From NCBI GenBank assembly GCA_025361665.1, contig JANYKF010000020.1, positions 1 through 14,143 of the forward strand: 14,143 bases of DNA. The letters are read 5' to 3'. How positions within the stretch are numbered: position 1 is the stretch's first letter; every line of letters begins with the position of its first letter. Source of the DNA: Clostridiaceae bacterium. Its GTDB lineage: Bacteria > Bacillota > Clostridia > DSM-8532. The notes beneath the pieces were generated by a model, which searched no databases, was not told the DNA's origin, and saw nothing but the letters and a program-made list of their open reading frames with translations. Below, piece by piece: positions 1 to 5,634 of the stretch. The translations under genes were made by a program, and so were the position numbers.

Positions 1-5
1 TCACG

Positions 6-106
6 TGATTCGGTGTGTTGAAGGCACAAAATGTGCCTTCAACATGCAGGATGTCAGAGACATCCTGCATAAAAACTCACAAAAGTGAGTTTTTACACCA
101 GAATCA
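6..106 (+). repeat. Cloverleaf repeat element, copy 1 (three hairpins in a closing stem)
   Basis: Seen directly: the closing arms TGATTCGGTGT (6-16) and ACACCAGAATCA (95-106) form 11 base pairs with A100 bulged. They enclose three perfect hairpins. Hairpin 1 is 17-43 (12 bp, AAA loop), hairpin 2 is 44-70 (12 bp, AGA loop) and hairpin 3 is 71-94 (10 bp, AAAA loop). No spacer bases separate the hairpins, so the fold is a compact cloverleaf. Positions 1-109 match the reverse complement of 5384-5492 at 105 of 109 positions. The element lies downstream of the MFS gene, and the match runs up to the window edge, so a neighbouring unit may lie to the left. It is not a tRNA: too long, with no T-loop, anticodon arm or CCA-type end. 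Function unknown. Hairpin 3 carries a T-tract on either strand, so weak two-way termination is possible. Confidence 0.85.
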
Positions 107-273
107 TGTTTCCATACTACAGGTTATCATGTGATCCGGGGTCACCGCAAGCCGCCAGAGGCTTATCCTCCGATATGGGAATCCTGCTGTTTGAAGCAGG
201 CATGCGCTATGCAACCGGATCCTGCCCGTCAGGCAACCGGATCCTGCCTGTTCAAGCAGCCGGATCCTTCCCG
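107..273. other. Non-coding spacer downstream of the MFS gene
   Basis: No convincing gene is seen here. The left part (107-177) shows only short imperfect inverted repeats, such as a 5-bp AAGCC/GGCTT pair near 149-164. A 6-bp hairpin CCTGCT/AGCAGG lies at 184-201, and its sequence resembles the neighbouring 22-23-bp repeats, so it may be a diverged unit of that array. No typical intrinsic terminator for the leftward MFS transcript is visible, except possibly hairpin 3 of the cloverleaf element at 71-94. Confidence 0.5.
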
Positions 274-304
274 TCAGGCAACCGGATCCTGCCTGAAAGA
301 GACG
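215..304. repeat. Tandem array of 22-23-bp repeats with BamHI-like cores
   Basis: Four units begin with CCGGATCC at 215, 237, 260 and 282, spaced 22, 23 and 22 bp. They form a higher-order 45-bp duplication: 215-250 and 260-295 are identical except for one base (G224 against T269). Less perfect relatives appear on each side (GGAATCCTGC near 179 and GGAATCCTTC near 313). The fourth unit lies inside the last codons of the leftward MFS gene, and the MFS stop codon (274-276) falls within the array. Units contain short CCTG/CAGG dyads. Function unknown; it could be a slippage-generated array or a small hairpin array at the 3' end of the transcript. Confidence 0.75.
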
Positions 305-1527
305 GGCTGTGTGGGAATCCTTCCTGAAAGCTTGCGTCCGGTTGTAGAGGCCAGGATGAATTCAACCAGGAGGAAGGCCGGAATGGCTATCAATACGGCT
401 GTCAGGGAATACCGGATGGACAGCCATCCCCCGAGCATCGGCGACAGGCCCCATCCGATGCTGCCGATGAGTGTCTGGATTCCGAACATGGTGCCGCGCT
501 GGTTCCGGTCGATGCGGCTGGTCGTGGCCCCCATCAGGACCGGTTCAATCCCGCACACGAAGAACATCATCACACCGTAATTGATCATCAGCAGCCAGAT
601 GGAATGGATGAAACTGAGCGGGATGCCGAGAATGCATCCGGCCAGGGCATAAAACCGGAGCAGCTTCATCCGGTCGTGCCTGTCGCCCAGCTTGCCCAGC
701 AGGATGCCGGAAACGGCCATCATCATGCTGATGAAGGCGTTTACGAGGCCGGTGGTTCCGGCCGCTCCTTCCAACGTCTGCAATCTCGTCTGGATGAGGA
801 TGGGCATGTACGGACCGAAAATGGAAGTGGCAAACCGGAGCACGAGCAGCAGCAGCATGGCTGACATGAACCAGCCGCGAAACAGGAAAGCGTCTCGCAT
901 ACGGGGCTTCTCCCGAAGTGTCGTGCCGTTTGATCCGATGGGAAGGAGCGGTTTGCGGTCCGAACTGTCCTGTACCAGGAACGTGACGACCAGGACATCG
1001 ATGAACAGAAAAAGGGATCCGACAAGGAAACTGCTGCGGTACCCCAGCCATTCAGCCATCACACCGCCCAATGCGGGTCCCACCGATGCGCCGATGGCCG
1101 TGGACGATGCGAGGAAGCCCAGGGAATAGCCGAGGCGGTTTTCCGGCACCGTGGAAGCGACCAATGCGGAGGATGCCGTGATCGTGCCTGTGAAGACCCC
1201 CTGGATCATGCGGAGGACAACCAGCTGCCATACCTGGGTTGCCAGGCCGAGGGCCAGCATGATGACGCTGCCGAACAGCACGGCGCGCAGCAGCATGAGC
1301 TTCTTTCCGAAACGGTCCGCCAGACGTCCCCATATGGGGGCCATGAGGCCGAGCGATATGGCGGGTCCGGCGCTCAAAATGCCGGCATACAGCTTGATCT
1401 GCGCCGGATCCGTCATCCCGAGTTCCTGGATGTAGTAAACCATGAAGGGCATGCCGAAATTGAAACTCATGATGGAAATGATCTGCGTGAACCAGACACT
1501 GTAGAGGTTGAGCCGCCAACGTTCCAT
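274..1527 (-). CDS. MFS transporter, DHA1-like drug/proton antiporter family
   Basis: Predicted 12-helix inner-membrane secondary transporter of about 417 residues, the usual length for the family. Using the start at 1527, a motif A (GRLADRFGKK) lies at about residues 67-76 between helices 2 and 3. A motif C type sequence (ASSTAIGASVGPALGG) lies at about 140-155 in helix 5. Motif C is typical of 12-helix drug/H+ antiporters such as MdtG and TetA-like proteins; the substrate cannot be told from sequence. I chose ATG 1527 because MERWRLNLYSVWF matches the usual family N-terminus. An in-frame ATG at 1551 adds eight residues, and neither start has a strong Shine-Dalgarno. It is the last gene of the leftward pta-ackA-aspartate kinase cluster, about 80 bp after the kinase. 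Oddity: its last eight or so codons are encoded by the CCGGATCC repeat array, so the C-terminal tail (FRQDPVA) is probably recent and non-functional. Confidence 0.85.
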   Translation of the reverse strand: MERWRLNLYSVWFTQIISIMSFNFGMPFMVYYIQELGMTDPAQIKLYAGILSAGPAISLGLMAPIWGRLADRFGKKLMLLRAVLFGSVIMLALGLATQVWQLVVLRMIQGVFTGTITASSALVASTVPENRLGYSLGFLASSTAIGASVGPALGGVMAEWLGYRSSFLVGSLFLFIDVLVVTFLVQDSSDRKPLLPIGSNGTTLREKPRMRDAFLFRGWFMSAMLLLLVLRFATSIFGPYMPILIQTRLQTLEGAAGTTGLVNAFISMMMAVSGILLGKLGDRHDRMKLLRFYALAGCILGIPLSFIHSIWLLMINYGVMMFFVCGIEPVLMGATTSRIDRNQRGTMFGIQTLIGSIGWGLSPMLGGWLSIRYSLTAVLIAIPAFLLVEFILASTTGRKLSGRIPTQPVSFRQDPVA

Positions 1528-1609
1528 GAAACCCGCTTCCCGAAGCCTCATTGTTCGAACTGCCCGTCATGGCCCTTATCCGGCGCAATGGGCGGGACAG
1601 CTGACTTAC

Positions 1610-2977
1610 TCACTTCCCGGCGGTTTCTCCGAAGAATTCGCCGTAGATGGCGATGACGGCCCGATCGACATCCTCCTCGTTCACGCCGAACATGATGCTC
1701 ACTTCGGACGAGCCCTGGTTGATCATGCGGATGTTGATGGCGTTTTCCGCCAGCGCCTTTGAAACGCGCGTCGTGACGCCGATGCGGTGCTTCATGCCTT
1801 CGCCGACCACCATGACCAGCGCCAGGTTGTACTCGAAACTGATGCTGTCCACACGCAGTTCCTTTGAAATGCGTTCCATGATGCGGCTCTTTTTGCCGTC
1901 ATCCAGGAACTGGTTGCGGACGATGATGGAGATGTCGTCAATGCCGGAAGGCATATGTTCGAACGGGACGAACTCCTCCTCAAGTATCTGCAGCACCTTG
2001 CGGCCGAAACCGATTTCCCGGTTCATCATGTATTTGTTGATGTTGATGCTGCAGAAGCCCTTGTCGCCGGCGATGCCGGACAACGGGATGTCGAACCCCT
2101 CGGAACGGACGGGTGTGATCATCGTTCCGTGCGCCTCCGGGTTGTTCGTGTTGCGGATATTGACGGGAATCCCGCGCTGGAAAACGGGCTCGAGGGTTTC
2201 CTCATGCAGGACGGTGAAGCCCGCATAGGATAGCTCGCGCATTTCCCGGTACGTAAGTTCCGAGATGGGCGCGGGATTCCTGATGATGCGGGGATTGGCG
2301 ACAAACACGGAGTCGACATCCGTGAAATTCTCGTAAACTTCCACTTCCAGGGCTGCCGCGAGGATGGAACCCGTGATATCGGATCCGCCCCGGGAGAAGG
2401 TGACCACGTCGCCGGACAGGGAGTAGCCGAAGAAACCGGGAAAAATGACGATGCCGTCGATTTCCTTCAGCTTCGTGAGATTCTTGAAGGATTGCGGCAG
2501 CACGCGGGCGTTCCCGTATTCGTCGCTCAGGAAAAGACCCACATCCTTCGGGTTCACATAATGGGCACGATGTCCGGTTTTGCGCAGGTATTGAGAAACC
2601 AGACGCGCGGCATTGTCCTCCCCCGCCGCCTTCATGCGGTCCATGAATTTCGCATCGGAGTCGAACCCCATCACCACACGGGTACGCAGGTTGCTTTCGA
2701 TATCGCGGACCACTTCGTCATCCAGATTCAGGTCGCGGGCGATTTCAGCGAAACGCAGCACGATATTCGACAGGACAGTTTCGTAGTCCTTGTTTCTCAA
2801 ATATTTGTCCGCGCAGTCGATGAGCATGTCAGTCACCTTCACGTCTTTGTCGAAACGCTTTCCAGGAGCGGAAACCACAATGATCTTCCTTTCCGGGTCC
2901 GACGTGATGATCTGACAGACTTTTCGAATCTGTTCCGCATTGGCCATCGAGGTGCCGCCGAATTTACTTACTTTCAT
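1610..2977 (-). CDS. Aspartate kinase (aspartokinase), monofunctional
   Basis: ATP-dependent phosphorylation of L-aspartate to 4-phosphoaspartate, the first step towards lysine, threonine, methionine and diaminopimelate; cytoplasmic. The 455-residue protein begins with the diagnostic KFGGTS motif (5-10). It has the kinase-domain signature FSRGGSD (194-200) and FTDVDSVFVANPR (218-230). Two ACT-type regulatory domains follow, roughly 300-375 and 380-455; the second contains the NQGSSEVSIMFGV stretch typical of amino-acid-binding ACT domains. Feedback inhibition by lysine and/or threonine is therefore likely, but which ligand cannot be told. There is no homoserine dehydrogenase or decarboxylase fusion. 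GGAGG at 2982-2986 sits four bases before the ATG. The gene follows ackA by 57 bp on the same strand, so it is probably co-transcribed with pta-ackA, an unusual partner for these genes. The symbol (lysC, thrA-like or yclM-like) is left open. Confidence 0.93.
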   Translation of the reverse strand: MKVSKFGGTSMANAEQIRKVCQIITSDPERKIIVVSAPGKRFDKDVKVTDMLIDCADKYLRNKDYETVLSNIVLRFAEIARDLNLDDEVVRDIESNLRTRVVMGFDSDAKFMDRMKAAGEDNAARLVSQYLRKTGHRAHYVNPKDVGLFLSDEYGNARVLPQSFKNLTKLKEIDGIVIFPGFFGYSLSGDVVTFSRGGSDITGSILAAALEVEVYENFTDVDSVFVANPRIIRNPAPISELTYREMRELSYAGFTVLHEETLEPVFQRGIPVNIRNTNNPEAHGTMITPVRSEGFDIPLSGIAGDKGFCSININKYMMNREIGFGRKVLQILEEEFVPFEHMPSGIDDISIIVRNQFLDDGKKSRIMERISKELRVDSISFEYNLALVMVVGEGMKHRIGVTTRVSKALAENAINIRMINQGSSEVSIMFGVNEEDVDRAVIAIYGEFFGETAGK

Positions 2978-2981
2978 GATG

Positions 2982-2986
2982 CCTCC
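2982..2986 (-). promoter_or_regulatory. Ribosome binding site of the aspartate kinase gene
   Basis: GGAGG on the minus strand lies four bases before ATG 2977. It supports independent translation initiation after the 57-bp gap that follows ackA. No promoter is evident in that gap. Confidence 0.65.
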
Positions 2987-3034
2987 ATGATGAATGGGAT
3001 ACCCGTGCTCATCCGCATGCTGCGTGCGCTGATC

Positions 3035-4228
3035 TTAGTCAAGCAATTTGCGGGTTTCACGGGCGATGGCGAGTTCCTCGTTTGTCGGGATGACGAGGGT
3101 TCTGACTCTGGCCCCATCGGTACTGATATCCCGCTCACCCCCGCGCAGCGCATTTTTGACGGGATCCACCGCGACACCCATGAAATCCAGCCCTTTCGTG
3201 GATTCGTACCGGACAAAAGGATTGTTTTCCCCAATGCCCGCCGTGAAGATGACGGCATCCAGGCCGTTCATGGCTGCCGCGTAGGCGCCGATGAACTTGC
3301 AGACCTGGTAGTTGAAAATGGAAAGCGCCAGTTTCGCACGCTCATTGCCGGCATTCAACGCGACTTCCAGATCGCGGAAATCGCTGGAAACCCCGGAAAT
3401 CCCGAGCATGCCGGACTGCTTGTTCATGATGGCGTCCATTTGCTCCGTGTCGATGCCTTCCTTCCGCATCAGAAACGTGACCACGGCCGGATCGATGGTG
3501 CCGCAGCGGGTGCCCATCGCGAGACCATCCAGGGGGGTGAACCCCATTGAGGTGTCCAGCACTTTTCCACCGTTGATGGCGGCCAATGAGGAGCCGTTGC
3601 CCAAATGGCAGGTGACCATCTTCAGGGTCTCCAGCGGTTTTCCGAGAAACATCGCGGCGCGTTCAGCGACATATTTGTGCGACGTGCCGTGGAATCCGTA
3701 TTTGCGCATCTTGTATTTCAAGTAGTATTCGTAAGGAAGTGCATACATGCAGACATAGTTCGGCATGGTCTGGTGGAAAGCGGTGTCGAACACGGCCACT
3801 TGCTTCGTGCCGGGCATGATCTCCTGGCAGGCGCGGATTCCGGTGATGTTCGGCGGATTGTGGATGGGTGCGAGCTCCGCGCATTCCTCAAGGATTTTCA
3901 TGACTTCCTCGTCAATGATGACGGACTTGAAGAATTTCTCCCCGCCATGCACGACCCGGTGGCCGACGGCGGAAATCTCGTCCATCGATGCGATGACGCC
4001 GCAGGCTTCCCCGGTCAGTTCCTTCACAAGTTCCGCAATGGCATCGGAGTGACGCATCATGGATGCGGTCCGAACGGTTTCGCGTCCGTCGTGGGTACTC
4101 TGCTTGACAATGGCGCCGGCGAGACCGATGCGGTCACACAGGCCCTTGGCGAGGACCACATCTTTTTTCATGTCGATGAGTTGATACTTGAGGGAGGAAC
4201 TCCCCGCGTTGATGACCAGGATGTCCAT
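3035..4228 (-). CDS. ackA: Acetate kinase
   Basis: Interconverts acetyl phosphate + ADP and acetate + ATP, the substrate-level phosphorylation step of acetate fermentation; cytoplasmic. The protein is 397 residues, full length for the family. It starts with the signature [12 protein letters not shown] (4-15). The catalytic and binding residues known from the Methanosarcina enzyme fall at the same positions: R91 (GHRVVHGG), D148 ([11 protein letters not shown]), H180 (YGFHGTSH), R241 (GTRCGTIDP) and E384 (PTNEE). The adenosine/phosphate motifs HLGNGSS (208-214) and GIGEN (331-335) are present. All key residues are intact, so it should be active. It starts 12 bp after the pta stop, and its AGAGGA-type ribosome binding site overlaps that stop codon, which fits a pta-ackA operon with coupled translation. 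Confidence 0.97.
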   Translation of the reverse strand: MDILVINAGSSSLKYQLIDMKKDVVLAKGLCDRIGLAGAIVKQSTHDGRETVRTASMMRHSDAIAELVKELTGEACGVIASMDEISAVGHRVVHGGEKFFKSVIIDEEVMKILEECAELAPIHNPPNITGIRACQEIMPGTKQVAVFDTAFHQTMPNYVCMYALPYEYYLKYKMRKYGFHGTSHKYVAERAAMFLGKPLETLKMVTCHLGNGSSLAAINGGKVLDTSMGFTPLDGLAMGTRCGTIDPAVVTFLMRKEGIDTEQMDAIMNKQSGMLGISGVSSDFRDLEVALNAGNERAKLALSIFNYQVCKFIGAYAAAMNGLDAVIFTAGIGENNPFVRYESTKGLDFMGVAVDPVKNALRGGERDISTDGARVRTLVIPTNEELAIARETRKLLD

Positions 4229-4240
4229 ATCAGCTTCCTC

Positions 4241-5242
4241 TCAGGCTTTCACGCCCTGTGCCTGCACGGCGGTAATGGCGACCACGCCGACGATGTCTTC
4301 CGCGGAGCAGCCGCGGGACAGGTCGTTGACCGGCCGGGCGATCCCCTGTGTGATCGGGCCGTACGCTTCCGCCTTCGCGAGCCTCTGGATGAGTTTGTAG
4401 GCGATATTGCCGGCATTCAGGTCCGGGAAGACAAGGACGTTGGCCCTTCCCTTCAAGGGGCTTGCGGCGGCCTTTGAAGCGGCAATGTCAGGAATGATGG
4501 CCGCATCCACCTGCAGTTCGCCATCCAGCAGCAGGTGTGGGGCTTTTTCCTTTGCCAGGCGCGTGGCTTCGATCACTTTGTCGACCAGCGGGTTTTTCGC
4601 GCTTCCATAGCTGGAATAGGACAGCATGGCCACGCGCGCTTCCGTTTCCAGCAGGTTCACGCAGGTGCCTGCGGAAGCGATGGCGATTTCGGAGAGTTCT
4701 TCTGCGGACGGGTTTTCCACCAGGCCGCAGTCTGAAAAGACAAAAGAGCCGTTTTCGCCATATTCGCAGTCCGGCACGACCATGATGAAGAAGGAGGACA
4801 CCAGTTTTGCGCCGGGAGCCGTCTTCAGGATTTGCAGCGCGGGTCTCAGCGTATTGGCGGTGGAGTTGATGGCCCCCGAGACCATTCCGTCCGCCTCACC
4901 TTTCTTCACCATCATGACGCCCCAGTATAGCGGGTTCTTCATGGTTTCCCGGGCCTGTTCAGGCGTGAGGCCTTTCAGCTTGCGCATTTCATAAAACGTT
5001 TCGGCAAAGGAATCAAACCGGTCGGATGTTTCCGGGTTCACGATGACAGCTTTTGAAAAATCCAGCCCCTTGCCCAGGATCTCCATCTTCTGCCCGTCTC
5101 CGACAAGGATGACATGAGCGAAGCCCTGTTCCAGGATCATCGCGGCAGCCTTCAGGGTACGGATGTCCGTGGATTCCGGCAATACGATTGTTTTTCTGTC
5201 GGCGCGGGCCCTTTCGGTAATCCGTTTGAGAAATGCGCTCAT
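4241..5242 (-). CDS. pta: Phosphate acetyltransferase (phosphotransacetylase)
   Basis: Converts acetyl-CoA + phosphate to acetyl phosphate + CoA, feeding AckA; cytoplasmic. From ATG 5242 the protein is 333 residues, the short single-domain class of Gram-positive bacteria, without the N-terminal DRTGG/BioD-like domains of the enterobacterial enzyme. Family stretches are intact: KTIVLPES near the start, [11 protein letters not shown] in the first third, [26 protein letters not shown] and [19 protein letters not shown] in the C-terminal third. I prefer ATG 5242 over the in-frame ATG at 5287 because a strong GGGGAGGAA ribosome binding site (5251-5259) precedes it at 8-base spacing and MSAFLKRI matches the family start. 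It is the first gene of the leftward unit, with a promoter just upstream. Confidence 0.96.
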   Translation of the reverse strand: MSAFLKRITERARADRKTIVLPESTDIRTLKAAAMILEQGFAHVILVGDGQKMEILGKGLDFSKAVIVNPETSDRFDSFAETFYEMRKLKGLTPEQARETMKNPLYWGVMMVKKGEADGMVSGAINSTANTLRPALQILKTAPGAKLVSSFFIMVVPDCEYGENGSFVFSDCGLVENPSAEELSEIAIASAGTCVNLLETEARVAMLSYSSYGSAKNPLVDKVIEATRLAKEKAPHLLLDGELQVDAAIIPDIAASKAAASPLKGRANVLVFPDLNAGNIAYKLIQRLAKAEAYGPITQGIARPVNDLSRGCSAEDIVGVVAITAVQAQGVKA

Positions 5243-5250
5243 GAGTGGTG

Positions 5251-5259
5251 TTCCTCCCC
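5251..5259 (-). promoter_or_regulatory. Ribosome binding site that decides the pta start
   Basis: GGGGAGGAA on the minus strand lies eight bases before ATG 5242. It fixes the start there rather than at the upstream in-frame ATG 5287. That upstream ATG would lie at or in the -10 region of the predicted promoter. Confidence 0.8.
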
Positions 5260-5287
5260 ATATGGTGGAAAAATCAAAACAATTCAT

Positions 5288-5315
5288 ATTATATCATGCT
5301 GTTTTTTGTATACAA
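5288..5315 (-). promoter_or_regulatory. Predicted promoter of the pta-ackA-aspartate kinase-MFS unit
   Basis: On the minus strand a perfect TATAAT (5288-5293) is preceded by TG one base upstream, making an extended -10 (TGATATAAT). The -35-like TTGTAT lies at 5310-5315 with a 16-bp spacer. It matches the consensus at only three positions, but an extended -10 tolerates this. The -35 lies inside a 10-bp perfect palindrome TTGTATACAA (5306-5315), a possible operator. The predicted transcript start is near 5281, giving a leader of about 40 bases before pta. Confidence 0.7.
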
Positions 5316-5386
5316 GATAGGGTCAGCAAAATGGCATCTGGTAATAAGATGAGGTCAATAATTGCTCAAAAAGGGCAATCCGTACA
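5316..5386. other. AT-rich spacer between the pta promoter and the repeat block
   Basis: No gene is seen. An ATTGC/GCAAT inverted repeat (about 5361-5378) with an A-rich centre lies upstream of the predicted pta promoter. It could be an operator or a weak hairpin. Nothing else is recognisable. Confidence 0.4.
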
Positions 5387-5487
5387 TGATTCTGGTGTAA
5401 AAACTCCCTTTTGTGAGTTTTTATGCAGGATGTATCTGACATCCTGCATGTTGAAGGCACATTTTGTGCCTTCAACACACCAAATTA
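5387..5487 (-). repeat. Cloverleaf repeat element, copy 2 (inverted relative to copy 1)
   Basis: Seen directly: read on the minus strand this is the same element as copy 1, in opposite orientation. In plus coordinates the hairpins are 5399-5422, 5423-5449 and 5450-5476, enclosed by arms TGATTCTGGTGT (5387-5398) and ACACCAAATTA (5477-5487). With flanks, 5384-5492 matches 1-109 at 105 of 109 positions. All four differences fall in stems and each breaks or weakens a pair: two in the closing stem, one in hairpin 2 and one in hairpin 3. None is compensated, so this copy appears slightly decayed relative to copy 1. It abuts copy 3 with two bases between them. Confidence 0.85.
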
Positions 5488-5489
5488 CG

Positions 5490-5592
5490 TGATTCGGTGC
5501 CCTTTCGGCGGCATTTGCCGCTGGATGCATGCAAGCTGCAAAATGCAACTTGCATGCAAAAAGTCGAAAATCGACTTTTTGCACCAGAATCA
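5490..5592 (+). repeat. Cloverleaf repeat element, copy 3 (divergent stems, same fold)
   Basis: The closing arms TGATTCGGTGC (5490-5500) and GCACCAGAATCA (5581-5592) form 11 pairs with A5586 bulged, exactly as A100 is in copy 1. Inside are a GC-rich hairpin (about 5504-5525, seven to nine pairs including wobbles, ATTT loop), a long hairpin (about 5526-5558, 14 of 15 positions paired, AAA loop) and a 10-bp hairpin (5558-5580, AAA loop). Hairpin sequences differ from copies 1 and 2, but order, approximate sizes, the ATGCA/TGCAT start and end of hairpin 2 and the A5/T5 flanks of hairpin 3 are kept. The last closing pair is T-A in copy 1 and C-G here. It lies downstream of the acyl-CoA synthetase; hairpin 3 could act as a weak terminator for that gene. 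Confidence 0.8.
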
Positions 5593-5634
5593 TACATTGG
5601 TTTGGAAAGAAACGCCACTGGCTGCCATGGAAAG

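Noticed and set aside
1..110. tRNA, integron attC site or CRISPR repeat as explanation of the cloverleaf
   Set aside because: At about 101 bases with three 24-27-base hairpins it lacks tRNA landmarks. It lacks the GTTRRRY/RYYYAAC ends of attC, and there are no evenly spaced direct repeats with unique spacers.
85..580. Small plus-strand frames across the repeat array and the MFS 3' end
   Set aside because: The translated repeats (for example PDPARQATGSC) arise from the CCGGATCC array. No coding signal is seen and the frames run antisense to MFS.
2492..3550. 352-codon open frame on the plus strand across the aspartate kinase and ackA genes
   Set aside because: It crosses two well-supported genes and their intergenic gap, and has no recognisable motifs.
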